The notes: a model not told the origin generated them from the sequence alone. Shown: positions 9,103 through 18,174, counted from the first letter of the stretch. The stretch is 64,000 nt of DNA from Nitrospina sp. (GCA_024648695.1 JACAVV010000024.1:1-64000); one strand, 5' to 3'. Translations and numbers: made by a program.

Positions 9103-10392
9103 TTAACCCTTAGCCTTTTCCAGGGCCTTTTTGCTCGCAGTAATGGTTTGCCCAATATCATCCTCAGTGTGTACGGTAGTCATGAACCCGGCTTCGAACT
9201 GGGATGGGGCGATGTAAACGCCTTCTTCCAACATGGCGTTAAAATACCTTCCAAATAATTCAGTATCGCAAGTTTTTACTGTGGGGAAATCCTTCACTTC
9301 ACTATCAGTGAAAAACATCGAAAACATAGATCCTACTCGCGTGAAGTGAGCCTGGATGCCCAGGCTAGCTACGTTCTCTTTCAGTCCGGAGCATAATTGT
9401 TCGGACTTGCTTTCCAGGTTTTCATAGACACCGTCTTCTGAAAGCAGTTTAAGCATTTCCACACCTGCCGCCATAGCCAAGGGGTTGCCAGACAAGGTAC
9501 CCGCTTGGTACACATTTCCTAAAGGTGAGATCTGTTCCATGAGGTCACGACGTCCACCATAGGCTCCTACGGGCAATCCACCGCCGATGACTTTGCCAAG
9601 ACAGGTGAGGTCGGGTTGGATACCGTACAGTTTTTGTGCGCCGCCCAGGGACACGCGGAAACCGGAAATGACTTCATCAAAAATTAACAGAGCTCCAGCT
9701 TTCCGGGTCACGTCGCGCAGGGTTTGCAGGAACCCTGGCAGAGGGGGCACCACTCCCATATTTCCGGCAATGGGTTCGACGATCAGGCATGCAATTTCAT
9801 TGCCCTGCTTATCAAACAATTCTTTAACCGCTTCACTATCGTTAAAGGTCAAAGTGAGCGTATTTTTTGCTAAATCGGCAACAATGCCGGGGCAATCGGG
9901 AATGCCCAACGACATCAAACCGGAACCGGCCTTCACCAACAAGCTGTCGCCGTGGCCATGATAACACCCCTCAAATTTTACGATTTTGTCACGACCGGTA
10001 ACACCTCTTGCCAAACGCAAAGCGCTCATAACCGCTTCGGTTCCGGAATTGACCATGCGCACGGTTTCGATGGATGGTACCGCGTCCACGACTCTTTGCG
10101 CCAATTCGATTTCTAATTCGGTGGGAGCGCCAAAACTGGTTCCGCGTTCGGCGACGCTTTTAATGGCACTTACAATTTGCGGATGGGTGTGCCCGCAAAT
10201 GAGGGGTCCCCAGGACGACACGTAATCAATGAACTCGTTTCCATCGACATCCCAGACTCTGGAACCGGACGCTTTGTTGATGAATAACGGATTACCACCG
10301 ACGGCTTTGAAGGCTCTCACTGGAGAGTTCACTCCACCGGGAATATATTCTTTGGCTTTTTGAAACAGGGTTTCGGATTTTTTTTTGTTCAC
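9103..10392 (-). CDS. hemL: Glutamate-1-semialdehyde 2,1-aminomutase
   Basis: PLP enzyme converting glutamate-1-semialdehyde to 5-aminolevulinate in the C5 tetrapyrrole route, needed for the many cytochromes encoded here. The 429-residue chain shows the N-terminal [12 protein letters not shown] signature, [22 protein letters not shown] and the PLP-lysine motif [16 protein letters not shown]. The GTG start overlaps the mtnP stop (GTGA), implying translational coupling to a methionine-salvage gene; the metabolic reason for that pairing is not obvious. Confidence 0.97.
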   Translation of the reverse strand: MNKKKSETLFQKAKEYIPGGVNSPVRAFKAVGGNPLFINKASGSRVWDVDGNEFIDYVSSWGPLICGHTHPQIVSAIKSVAERGTSFGAPTELEIELAQRVVDAVPSIETVRMVNSGTEAVMSALRLARGVTGRDKIVKFEGCYHGHGDSLLVKAGSGLMSLGIPDCPGIVADLAKNTLTLTFNDSEAVKELFDKQGNEIACLIVEPIAGNMGVVPPLPGFLQTLRDVTRKAGALLIFDEVISGFRVSLGGAQKLYGIQPDLTCLGKVIGGGLPVGAYGGRRDLMEQISPLGNVYQAGTLSGNPLAMAAGVEMLKLLSEDGVYENLESKSEQLCSGLKENVASLGIQAHFTRVGSMFSMFFTDSEVKDFPTVKTCDTELFGRYFNAMLEEGVYIAPSQFEAGFMTTVHTEDDIGQTITASKKALEKAKG

Positions 10393-11249
10393 AGGTATTT
10401 TCCAAAAATAGGTTCAAGATCTTTTTTTAATTGTTCGGGAATCATGTCACGACTAGTTACGATGGCATTTTCTGCCGCATTGGACCAGGCACAATCGGGT
10501 GCATCCTTTAAAAGCGCTACGGCCTCCTTCAACATGGTCTGTGCTTTGTCAACATTTTGATGCATGATTTCCAGAATGGCTTCCAGAGTCACCTCATCAT
10601 GCCCTTCATGCCAACAATCGTAATCGGTAGCCAAGGCCACGGTAGCATAGCAAATCCCCGCTTCCCGGGCCAACTTGGCTTCAGTGACATTGGTCATCCC
10701 GATAACTTCCACGTTCCAGGACCGATACAGCAAGGATTCGGCGCGTGAGGAGAATTGCGGTCCTTCAATACAAATATAAGTTCCCCCCTCATGGACTGTC
10801 GTTCCCGCGCGGCGGCTGGCTTCGGCGCAAACCCCGGCAAGGTCTTTACAAATGGGATCGGCAAAACTCACATGCCCGACGATACCGCTGGAAAAAAAGG
10901 TGCTAATGCGTCGATGGGTGCGGTCGATAAACTGGTCGGGAATCACAAAATGGCCCGGAACGATTTCTTCCTTCATGCTCCCAACCGCACTGACGGAGAT
11001 AATCTTTTCAACGCCCAACTTTTTCATGGCGAAAATATTTGCGCGAAAATTGATCTCTGACGGAGGGATCCGATGCCCTACCCCGTGACGCGGGATGAAC
11101 GCAATTCTGGCCCCAGACAATTCGCCAATAACCACCTTGTCCGAGGGATCTCCAAAAGGGGTTTCGACGGATACTGTTTCCAGAATATTGAGATCTTTCA
11201 TTTGGTACAGGCCGCTACCGCCGATAACGCCCAAAATGGATTTCGACAT
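10389..11249 (-). CDS. mtnP: S-methyl-5'-thioadenosine phosphorylase
   Basis: Cleaves methylthioadenosine with phosphate to adenine and methylthioribose-1-phosphate in methionine salvage. The 286-residue purine nucleoside phosphorylase fold is complete: [11 protein letters not shown] at the N-terminus, [20 protein letters not shown], the ISVSAVGSM strand, and [11 protein letters not shown] with [16 protein letters not shown] in the substrate region. AGGAG precedes ATG 11249. Downstream steps of salvage (mtnA and others) are not in the window. Confidence 0.95.
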   Translation of the reverse strand: MSKSILGVIGGSGLYQMKDLNILETVSVETPFGDPSDKVVIGELSGARIAFIPRHGVGHRIPPSEINFRANIFAMKKLGVEKIISVSAVGSMKEEIVPGHFVIPDQFIDRTHRRISTFFSSGIVGHVSFADPICKDLAGVCAEASRRAGTTVHEGGTYICIEGPQFSSRAESLLYRSWNVEVIGMTNVTEAKLAREAGICYATVALATDYDCWHEGHDEVTLEAILEIMHQNVDKAQTMLKEAVALLKDAPDCAWSNAAENAIVTSRDMIPEQLKKDLEPIFGKYL

Positions 11250-11437
11250 GTATGTGTCTCCTAACTATTTGAAGGGTGCTGTTGGATTGATTTTGCTTTG
11301 GAGTTTAATTTGAGGAAAATACTGTTTCGCAAAAACTTTATCGAAAATAAATCAGGGGTACAATTTAATAATCCTGAGTCAGGAAATTTTTATAAATCCC
11401 CATCACCTTAATTCTCTCCCGCAATGGGAGAAAGCTT

Positions 11438-13735
11438 TTATTCTTTTGACCGAGAGCCGCCGTCCTGGAGTTTTTTCTCAATTTCACTCAGCAGGAATTT
11501 CAATTCAGCAATATTCTCTCCGGCTTTGCTGGCAATCGACTCCTCCTGCTTCAGGTTCTGGATTTTCACATTCACATCCTCCGATAAAATATTGAGGGCA
11601 TTGAGCCGTTTCTCAACCTCATCAACCTTGCGAATGTTTTTATTGAATTCATCGATTTTTGATTCGGACACACCAATGAGTGACGTCAGTTTCTCAATAT
11701 TCTGATTCACCTGTTCGAGCTGTTTCTTCTCTTTCGTCATCCTCTGCATTTCCGAGTTAACCCTCAGAATAATGTTGTCCAGTTCGCGTAACGTCGCCTG
11801 CGTTTCAGAAACCCGGTTCTCCGTTGCCGCCACATTTTGCATGCGGGTTTCGACAAGATCCATCAATGAATTGAGGTGCTCGATTTTCTGTTCTACCCTC
11901 AGCATGCTTTCCTCTTTTTCACTAAGCGTTTCGTGTCTCAGGCTGAGGTTTTTCATCTTGTCGTCAATTTGCTGAATCTGCTGATGCGTGCTGTTGACCA
12001 AAGACAAATCCTTGTCCATCGCCTCAAAGCGCTCTTCAAAATTGCCAAGGATCTCGCCCAAATCTTCACGCACCTCATCGAGTTTAACAATGTCTTCTTT
12101 CGTTTCCAGCAACTGTTTGTACTTTGACTGAACTTCCACCTCCAGCATGGACAGTTTTGAAGACAGCGTATTCATTCGACGTTCCTGATCATCCACAGCG
12201 ACTTTTTCCTTGGTGAGGTCGAGAATTTTTTCATCGAACTGCTCCGCCATGGACCGCATGTTGTTGAGCTTTTGATCGACCTGATTGAGAAAATCAATCT
12301 TTTTCGAAACCGCTGATATTTTAAGATTCGCCTCTTCAATGAAAAACTCAAGACCATCGACCTTCTTTTCCATCTTTTCAATGAGCGATTTTCTTTGCAT
12401 CTGGCTTTCCATTTTCACATCGACGCTGATGACCATAGAACTCAGGTCATTGAGTTTTTTATCGACTTGATTGACCAGTTGTTGTTTGCGAATAATTTCA
12501 TCCATTTGCTTATCGGTCGTTTCGCTCATCTCGTGGTTTTTCTTGACCAGGTCTTCCAGCTTACCCGCCTTCTTAACCTCCTCTTCAAAGGTCTGCACCC
12601 GGCGGTCCATTTCTTCCGCCAATAACTGAAAGCGGGCGATTTTTTCATGGGCCATGTCTATAGACCGCATCTCTTCCTTCAACTCACTCATCTTTTTGCC
12701 AATGTTCTCGACTAGATACGTGTTAAGGCGATTGATATTCTCTTCCGTTTTATCGATAGATACCTTGTCCTGTTTGATAGAAGAAATCCGGTTTTCGACA
12801 TCCACCGACAGCGCATCCAGGTCACGCAAACGCCCACTGATGGCCCGGATCATTTCATTTTTGACCGCGATGTTTTTCGATTCGACCTTAATATCATTCA
12901 ATTCCTGGGACAAACGTTTCAAGGTGTCTTGCGTTTCCGATATGACAAACCCCTGATCCTTTAATTGCTCTGCCTCGACCTGGTTTTTTTCCAGAAGCGC
13001 TTTAATCTCTTCTGCCTGGCCGGCCACACTTTGCAGGGTCTCCTTTTCCTCCCGGACCTGCTTGATTTTTGCAGAAAACTCACTGATCGTCGATTTCATT
13101 TCTGCAATCTGGCCACTGCCCGATTTCATGATTTCCTTAAACTCATTCACCTGCTGAACCTTTTCGGAAATCTCTTCCAACAACTCTTCTAACCGTTGAA
13201 CGTTGCGGTCGGTGTTTTTAATGAGTTTCACTTCCTCGCGAAGCTTTTTCATCTTGGAATCGACGTCCCATACCAGAATGTTCAACTTACCGGCATCATC
13301 ATTAGCTTTTTCTACCAGGTCGCGTTGCTTATCCAGTTCTTTGGTTTTCTGGCTGACATGTTCACTCAGTAAATGGAGGTTGTTCAGATCGCGTTTTAAA
13401 GTACTGTGGTTGGACTCCAGTTCCCTGGAGATCGTTTGAAACTCACGAATGCGGACATCGAAATTTTTCAGTTCCGAGAGGTTTTTATCCCATTCATCAA
13501 ACTTGTGGAGGGTGTCGGGAAGTTGGTCCTGCACCTTTTCGAAAAAATGCTTTTTTTGCTCGAAACTCTCCGAATGTTTTTCGATGTATTCGATAAGCAG
13601 TTGCAAGGATTTTCTTTCGTGGGAAGCCTGCTCGACGAGGTTTTTAAACGCCTGCAAATCGCCGGACTGAAAGGACGGACTGTTTCCCTCATTGGAAGGA
13701 TGGTTTGGCTTGTTGGAAAAAGACGCGTCTTCCAT
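11438..13735 (-). CDS. Large cytoplasmic coiled-coil protein, 765 residues
   Basis: Almost the entire chain after residue 40 is predicted coiled coil by heptad pattern, with no signal peptide, membrane helix, Walker motif or globular domain that I can see. The last two thirds show a loosely repeated module of about 30-40 residues with a core such as VEQKIEHLNSLMDLVETRMQ, recurring as VDQKLNNMRSM, VNQNIEKLTSLI and VEKRLNALNIL. It is not an SMC protein because no ATPase heads exist. A structural or scaffold role is likely; the exact function is unknown. The ribosome-binding site sits inside a 16-bp palindrome. Confidence 0.8.
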   Translation of the reverse strand: MEDASFSNKPNHPSNEGNSPSFQSGDLQAFKNLVEQASHERKSLQLLIEYIEKHSESFEQKKHFFEKVQDQLPDTLHKFDEWDKNLSELKNFDVRIREFQTISRELESNHSTLKRDLNNLHLLSEHVSQKTKELDKQRDLVEKANDDAGKLNILVWDVDSKMKKLREEVKLIKNTDRNVQRLEELLEEISEKVQQVNEFKEIMKSGSGQIAEMKSTISEFSAKIKQVREEKETLQSVAGQAEEIKALLEKNQVEAEQLKDQGFVISETQDTLKRLSQELNDIKVESKNIAVKNEMIRAISGRLRDLDALSVDVENRISSIKQDKVSIDKTEENINRLNTYLVENIGKKMSELKEEMRSIDMAHEKIARFQLLAEEMDRRVQTFEEEVKKAGKLEDLVKKNHEMSETTDKQMDEIIRKQQLVNQVDKKLNDLSSMVISVDVKMESQMQRKSLIEKMEKKVDGLEFFIEEANLKISAVSKKIDFLNQVDQKLNNMRSMAEQFDEKILDLTKEKVAVDDQERRMNTLSSKLSMLEVEVQSKYKQLLETKEDIVKLDEVREDLGEILGNFEERFEAMDKDLSLVNSTHQQIQQIDDKMKNLSLRHETLSEKEESMLRVEQKIEHLNSLMDLVETRMQNVAATENRVSETQATLRELDNIILRVNSEMQRMTKEKKQLEQVNQNIEKLTSLIGVSESKIDEFNKNIRKVDEVEKRLNALNILSEDVNVKIQNLKQEESIASKAGENIAELKFLLSEIEKKLQDGGSRSKE

Positions 13736-13739
13736 GTTG

Positions 13740-13755
13740 TTATCCTTAAGGATAA
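13740..13755. promoter_or_regulatory. Palindrome containing the ribosome-binding site of the coiled-coil gene
   Basis: The 16-bp perfect palindrome TTATCCTTAAGGATAA begins 4 bp before the ATG at 13735 on the minus strand and contains its AAGGA ribosome-binding site. It could be a protein-binding site or a short RNA hairpin; a chance palindrome is possible. Confidence 0.3.
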
Positions 13756-14139
13756 AGGGTTGGTTAATACATCAATAAATCGCATTCAATACAGGTCAGG
13801 CCATATTTACATCAGGATTTTCCCTGACCCGGCATTAGTCACCTGAGCATGGAAAAGAAACCGTATATTTTGCGATTGAACCGAATCATAAACCTGTGCC
13901 ACTGGATCTTTAAAATTTGAATTATAGAGAATTCTCCCATATTTTCAAACCCTATTTGTTCGCCAAAATTATTACAGCGAAAAGAACTATAAAATCAGCC
14001 AGATTCACCAAATTTTCTAGCGCTCGATAATAAATTGAAATCGTCCGGTTTTCATATCACAATTTTAGAAGGGTTTAAAATGTTGCTCCCTGGAAAGAGT
14101 AATGGTTTGGTAAACAACTATTAAAATTGGAGGTTGGGT
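13756..14139. other. Divergent intergenic region between coiled-coil gene and sodC
   Basis: No ORF of coding character. It must hold both promoters, but I cannot choose boxes with confidence. A 7-bp inverted repeat (GGTCAGG at 13794-13800, CCTGACC at 13823-13829) and the palindrome GAGAATTCTC near 13927 are the symmetric elements seen. Confidence 0.4.
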
Positions 14140-14712
14140 ATGAGAATCAGGTTTAGTTTGGGTTTGGTCCTTTTATTGACACTACTGTTGGCATGCATTT
14201 CAGGCATTGCATTCGCAGACCCAACACCCAGTGGGCCCCTAAAAGCGTCTGCGGATATATTCAGTTGTGGTGATAACCCCGTAGAAGGAACAGCAAGACT
14301 ATTTGAACGCCCCTCAGAGGAAGGCGTGAAAGAAGTTCGTATCAGAATGCTGGTCCGGGGTTTAACCGATGGCAAACACGGTGTCCATATCCACGAAACC
14401 GCTTCCTGCGAACCTTGTGGTTCCGCACAAGGCCATTTCGATCCGGGTCCCAATGGCAATACCAGCCCCGATGGAAACCATCCTTTTCATTTGGGAGATT
14501 TGGTGAATATCGAATCAAAAAATGGAGTGGGGTTTTTGCATGCCACCAGCACAAGAGTCACACTGTCAGACGGACCCATCAGTCTGTTTGATGGGGATGG
14601 CAGTGCCTTCATTATCCATGACAATGAAGACACTTTTTGTCCCGACGGCAACCAAGCAGGATGCGCAGGCGGTTCACGAGCCGCATGCGGGATTATTTAT
14701 CTGGATGATTAG
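14140..14712 (+). CDS. sodC: Periplasmic Cu,Zn superoxide dismutase
   Basis: Dismutates superoxide in the periplasm. The 190-residue precursor has a signal peptide (residues 1-24, ending AFAD). All catalytic features are visible: copper ligands in GVHIHE, zinc-region GHFDP and HPFHLGDLVNI, the metal-binding Asp in LFDGDGSAF, the final copper His in FIIHDNED, and the active-site Arg in GSRAACGII. ATG 14140 is preferred over an in-frame TTG at 14134 because GGAGG lies 6 nt upstream. Monocistronic, with a hairpin just downstream. Confidence 0.95.
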   Translation: MRIRFSLGLVLLLTLLLACISGIAFADPTPSGPLKASADIFSCGDNPVEGTARLFERPSEEGVKEVRIRMLVRGLTDGKHGVHIHETASCEPCGSAQGHFDPGPNGNTSPDGNHPFHLGDLVNIESKNGVGFLHATSTRVTLSDGPISLFDGDGSAFIIHDNEDTFCPDGNQAGCAGGSRAACGIIYLDD

Positions 14713-14725
14713 TTTTGACTTTTAG

Positions 14726-14753
14726 TTGGGGGAGTGACTAAGCACTCCCCCAA
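14726..14753. terminator. Strong hairpin between sodC and a convergent small gene
   Basis: A perfect 11-bp stem (TTGGGGGAGTG / CACTCCCCCAA) with a 6-nt loop starts 13 bp after the sodC stop. It lacks a T-tract on either strand, so it may be a weak bidirectional terminator or an mRNA 3'-end stabiliser. Confidence 0.5.
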
Positions 14754-14786
14754 GCCATTTAAATAAAGTTAATGGGCTCTGGGGTT

Positions 14787-14966
14787 TCAACGATCAATTG
14801 AACCCCTGAAGCTTTCACCTCGGAAAAACAACCGATCAATCCTTTGTATATCTTCTTCTGTTGAAAGCCCGGGAAACTTTTCTGGCTTTCTATTGTCGGC
14901 CTTAATAGTTAAAGCAAACTCCTGCCGATTTTTTGCCATACTTTCAACCTCATTTTTTAAACTCAT
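14787..14966 (-). CDS. Small soluble protein, 59 residues, unknown
   Basis: ATG 14966 is chosen because a perfect GGAGGA ribosome-binding site lies 4 nt upstream; a longer frame to 15089 has no such site. The product is charged with no membrane segment and ends in a basic stretch (IQRIDRLFFRGESFRGSIDR). I recognise no family. A sigma-54-like promoter lies about 165 bp upstream. It is convergent with sodC and divergent from another unknown gene at 15311. Confidence 0.6.
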   Translation of the reverse strand: MSLKNEVESMAKNRQEFALTIKADNRKPEKFPGLSTEEDIQRIDRLFFRGESFRGSIDR

Positions 14967-15310
14967 TTTTTCCTCCTTGAAAAAATAATTTTCTATCGTG
15001 TTGAATAAAATCAAAAATTCAAAAAAGCGAGATGCCATTGAATAAAAAGCCTCATATTGGCTTTTATCCGGTATTTTTTTATAAATCATTTAATATTTTG
15101 GCCAATAAACTTATTGTTCAAGAATTTTTACCGCATACCCTTTGCCAACACCTATGTCTTAAAAATTAATTCCAAATATTAAGTACTATTGTCCTAAAAA
15201 ATTTCGTAAAATATTATCAGTACACATTTACAATTCTTGCTTTTAGTTTATTAATTGAAACGGTGGCTCTTTGGGCCGCCGTTAATCATATATTTTGAGG
15301 AAGGTACATC
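14967..15310. other. Divergent intergenic region with a leader hairpin
   Basis: AT-rich 344-bp region between two small genes. It contains a sigma-54-like element for the minus-strand gene (15132-15148). It also has an 8-bp hairpin, ACGGTGGC (15260-15267) / GCCGCCGT (15275-15282), with one G-T pair, 28 bp before the 15311 ATG. The hairpin has no T-tract, so an RNA leader structure fits better than a terminator. Confidence 0.45.
15132..15148 (-). promoter_or_regulatory. Possible sigma-54 promoter for the 59-residue protein gene
   Basis: On the minus strand TTGGCA and ATGCG place the invariant GG and GC exactly 10 bp apart, as in -24/-12 promoters. The -12 element departs from TTGCA by one or two bases. 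The leader to ATG 14966 would be about 155 nt. It is less convincing than the site at 55139. Confidence 0.35.
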
Positions 15311-15661
15311 ATGAAATCTCTGGCAACAATTACTGAGAAAGATATCGAAACGATTAAAATGGCGCTCAACGATTCTGTATCCGATATGAATATGGAACTG
15401 AAAGGAGATCTGAAAAGTACCAAACGGGAAGATATTCTGAAATACAAGGTCAAGTACACTCAGGTGCTTGAAAAGCTGAGCAAGAACCCATCCATTTATG
15501 CACTCAACGATTTTGAAATCGATATCGCCGCAGGCGGGTTGAATGACGCTATCGAATTGCTGGAAGAGAACCTAACCGACGATTTGGACGAACAGGAAAA
15601 AAATGACATCATCCTGTACAAAGAAGATTGTATTCGACTGGTCAACATTTTAGCGCCATAA
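15311..15661 (+). CDS. Acidic helical protein, 116 residues, unknown
   Basis: A good ribosome-binding site (GAGGAAGG) precedes ATG 15311. The protein is soluble, acidic and predicted mostly helical (for example LNDAIELLEENLTDDLDEQEK). It has no Cys, signal or membrane segment. I recognise no family. The leader holds a GC-rich hairpin. Codon use and a clear start support it as a real gene; its role is unknown. Confidence 0.75.
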   Translation: MKSLATITEKDIETIKMALNDSVSDMNMELKGDLKSTKREDILKYKVKYTQVLEKLSKNPSIYALNDFEIDIAAGGLNDAIELLEENLTDDLDEQEKNDIILYKEDCIRLVNILAP

Positions 15662-15717
15662 CCCTTCCAGGGTATCCCATTCTGATTTAACATTCAGGGT
15701 CGGCTACATCGTCCTGT

Positions 15718-15936
15718 TTACAGTCTACCGAAGTTCACGTAGTAGCCATAGTAAAACAACCATCCGGTGATCCCGAGTCCTGCGGCCATGCTTAAAATCC
15801 AGGCTTTTTTGCTATCCTTTTTTAAATTCTTTTTGTCTTCATAAATAAAAGACGCATGAATCATCATTCCCATAAAATAGGAAATACACACAAAGGACAG
15901 GGCCATGATTGCAAACATGAATGGAGTGAATTCCAT
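15718..15936 (-). CDS. Small two-helix membrane protein, 72 residues
   Basis: ATG 15936 is preferred to the in-frame TTG at 15948, since GAGG precedes it at good spacing. Two hydrophobic segments (about residues 5-27 and 46-66) flank a short lysine-rich loop (EDKKNLKKDSKKAW). It is last in a run of four minus-strand genes (17574 to 15718) that includes a sterol-desaturase-type enzyme. No family is recognised; a small accessory membrane subunit is conceivable. Confidence 0.7.
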   Translation of the reverse strand: MEFTPFMFAIMALSFVCISYFMGMMIHASFIYEDKKNLKKDSKKAWILSMAAGLGITGWLFYYGYYVNFGRL

Positions 15937-16007
15937 AGGTAACCTCAAACTTTCTAATTGTAAAAAGCCTGCGGTCCTGTTCGGGACGCTGGCAAATGGG
16001 CTTCAAT

Positions 16008-16217
16008 TTACAAAAAAAATCCGGATTGGGCGACTCCCAGGACTTCCAGCAACTTAGCCAAGCCTAAAACCAGGGCCATCACCAATATCATAGCGCCCAG
16101 GACCCACAAGAAAATCTGAAAAACTTCCCATCGGCTTCGGGTTCTACGAACAATACTGATACCAGCTGTCACTGCTACAATCAGGATGGTGGATATCCAG
16201 AAATATCTGGAGGACAT
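16008..16217 (-). CDS. Small two-helix membrane protein, 69 residues
   Basis: ATG 16217 is chosen over TTG 16229 because of the AGG-containing site just upstream, an arrangement nearly identical to that of the next gene. Two membrane segments (about residues 7-22 and 34-56) are separated by an arginine-rich loop (VRRTRSRWE), which predicts that the loop faces the cytoplasm. No family is recognised. It follows the hydroxylase gene by 58 bp on the same strand. Confidence 0.7.
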   Translation of the reverse strand: MSSRYFWISTILIVAVTAGISIVRRTRSRWEVFQIFLWVLGAMILVMALVLGLAKLLEVLGVAQSGFFL

Positions 16218-16275
16218 AGGAACCTGCAAAAAATCCAGTTAAAACAACTCTTCCACATCCAGTATACATAGAAAA

Positions 16276-17070
16276 TCAACTGCGCGAAATTTTTCTGAAA
16301 GGCATGAGCAACAAATTGGCCAAAGAAACGTCTTCTTTTTTCTGGAACCATTCCAGACCAATCCTGATTTCCGGTTGCGGCTTTTCCGGGGTATGAATAT
16401 ACGTTCCCAGCAAGCGATCCCAAATGGAAAGGAAAAACCCGTAATTGGAATTGGTTTCTTTTTCAATCACCGAGTGATGAATCCGGTGCATGTCCGGGGT
16501 AACAAAAACAAACCTTAACACACGATCCAACTTTTCCGGGATGAAAACATTTGAATGCGTCACAATGGCCATGCCATTCAATATCGCTTCAAATACGACC
16601 ACCACCGTCACTGCCGGTCCCATCAACAACACCAAGCCCATTTTATAGAGCATGGATACTAAAATCTCGATGGGATGAAACCGGAACCCTGAAGAAGAAT
16701 CCAAATCCAGGTCGCAATGGTGGACTTGATGAAACCGCCAAAACAAGGGGACCATATGGGTGACGACGTGTTGCAGGTAGATCATGAAATCCAGAAAAAT
16801 GATGCTGATTACCAGCTCCACTCCAGGCGACAGACTCCAATAATTGATCAAGCCCCAACCTTTTTCTTCCGCAAAAAGTGCCGCCCCAACCGCCGCCGCT
16901 CCCAGGACCAAACGCACGAGGATAATATAAATAATCATCAGGGAAAAATTGATTCCAACACGCCGACCTTTGGAGTCCACTTGCGGATGCCTTGGAAACA
17001 AAGTTTCCGCCCCCAGCATAAGCACGAACACTCCAATAAAAATCACAAACCGAATTGTTTTTTCATCCAT
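16276..17070 (-). CDS. Sterol desaturase/fatty acid hydroxylase superfamily protein
   Basis: Integral-membrane di-iron oxygenase. The 264-residue chain has several hydrophobic helices and the histidine clusters of the family: HVVTH, HQVHH and HRIHH, plus a conserved His in VTHSNVF. The topology (boxes after the third helix and near the C-terminus) matches PF04116-type enzymes that hydroxylate or desaturate sterols, carotenoids or alkyl lipids. The substrate cannot be read from sequence; hopanoid or lipid modification is a reasonable guess. Neighbouring small membrane proteins on the same strand may be co-transcribed. Confidence 0.9.
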   Translation of the reverse strand: MDEKTIRFVIFIGVFVLMLGAETLFPRHPQVDSKGRRVGINFSLMIIYIILVRLVLGAAAVGAALFAEEKGWGLINYWSLSPGVELVISIIFLDFMIYLQHVVTHMVPLFWRFHQVHHCDLDLDSSSGFRFHPIEILVSMLYKMGLVLLMGPAVTVVVVFEAILNGMAIVTHSNVFIPEKLDRVLRFVFVTPDMHRIHHSVIEKETNSNYGFFLSIWDRLLGTYIHTPEKPQPEIRIGLEWFQKKEDVSLANLLLMPFRKISRS

Positions 17071-17124
17071 ACCAATGAACTTTCATAAATTTTCAATCAG
17101 GGTATAAGTCGAAGATCTCTCGCT

Positions 17125-17574
17125 CTACTTACTTTTTTTCTTTTGCATCAGAAGCAACACCGCTTCGGTCATTTTCCCTATAAACCAAAGGGTGGTGAAC
17201 CAAATAGTCCATAGAAACAATAAATTGAACCAGTATTGAGCCGGACGGTAATCGGTGGAAATATGAATCAAGGCTTTGGTTTTCTCCTTTTCGTTAACCG
17301 ACGATCTGTAATAAAGCATATAGAAAGGATGTTTTTGCTTCATCGCAAATTGTTTCATTTCCTTAGGGGGCATTTTTACGAATTCCATCACCTTGTGAAT
17401 ATTATCGCGGAAATAAATCCTCATCCTTTGCCGGGCAGGGCTGTCTGGAGGAGTCGTGGTATAATAGTAATAAACCAGCGCGGAAGCTAACAGGACAGAT
17501 ACCCAAAAAGAAACGGCACTATAAAACTTTTCTTTGGTATCTTCCTTTTCGTGCACAACATTATCAAACTCCAT
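17125..17574 (-). CDS. Membrane protein with two helices and an extracytoplasmic domain, unknown
   Basis: 149 residues with one hydrophobic helix near residues 21-41 and a second near 117-140. They enclose a basic, aromatic loop of about 75 residues (PPKEMKQFAMKQKHPFYMLYYR). The C-terminus is lysine-rich (QKKKSK), indicating a cytoplasmic tail and placing the middle domain in the periplasm. No family is recognised. It lies 54 bp upstream of the hydroxylase gene on the same strand, so it may lead that operon. Confidence 0.7.
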   Translation of the reverse strand: MEFDNVVHEKEDTKEKFYSAVSFWVSVLLASALVYYYYTTTPPDSPARQRMRIYFRDNIHKVMEFVKMPPKEMKQFAMKQKHPFYMLYYRSSVNEKEKTKALIHISTDYRPAQYWFNLLFLWTIWFTTLWFIGKMTEAVLLLMQKKKSK

Positions 17575-17652
17575 AGAATGGTCTTCCCCCTATCTTCATT
17601 TGTTAGTTTTAGAAATTTTATCACAAACCCCAACAATTTCTCATGAGGAACC

Positions 17653-18174
17653 ATGAAAAATATATCCCTGTTGATACTGTCCACACTCCTGTGCCTTGCC
17701 CCTGGAACCATAAAACATGCTACGGCCAAATCCAAACAACCGCGCTTCATCGACCAAAAAAACGGGATCATTCTGGATTCCCGGTCCGGACTGGAGTGGG
17801 CCAAGGAAGACAGTTGGGCCCAGTTGGGCAAGTGTCTCGATTGGAATCAAGCCAATGCTTACGTCAAAGAACTGGATCTTGGGGGACACAAAAACTGGCG
17901 TCTTCCCACCATGGGCGAACTGGCGGACTTTCCAAACGGTTTGATCGACCGCACTAAAACTGAATCCATTGGAGTCGATTACAAGAATTGGAAAACAGAA
18001 TACACGATCAACCTAAATCCCATATTTGGCCCCAAAGCGGCCTACTGGATTTGGTCCTCCGAGGAGGATGGGCCCAATCGGGCAGGCATGGTGGACATGC
18101 GTAAAGGCACCATGCTCAGTATGGAAAAGTCCAAATGTTTTGTCCTGGGAGTTCGGGCGGTAAGAAAACCCTGA
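17653..18174 (+). CDS. Secreted DUF1566 (Lcl C-terminal) domain protein
   Basis: A 173-residue precursor with a signal peptide (about 1-24) and a single DUF1566 domain. The family pattern is clear: FIDQKNGIILDSRSGLEWAK, W-Q-A-N-A-Y-V followed by LGGHKNWRLPTMGEL, YWIWSSEE and a final VRAVRKP. Such lectin-like domains occur in secreted or surface proteins, usually with unknown ligands. GAGGAA precedes the ATG. It is divergent from the 17574 gene and stands alone. Confidence 0.88.
   Translation: MKNISLLILSTLLCLAPGTIKHATAKSKQPRFIDQKNGIILDSRSGLEWAKEDSWAQLGKCLDWNQANAYVKELDLGGHKNWRLPTMGELADFPNGLIDRTKTESIGVDYKNWKTEYTINLNPIFGPKAAYWIWSSEEDGPNRAGMVDMRKGTMLSMEKSKCFVLGVRAVRKP

Noticed and set aside
11438-13735. 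Coiled-coil protein as an SMC or MukB-type ATPase
   Set aside because: No Walker A, Walker B or signature motif at either end.
13406-13846. 146-codon plus-strand frame
   Set aside because: Antisense to the coiled-coil gene and running through its upstream region; composition is that of a shadow frame.
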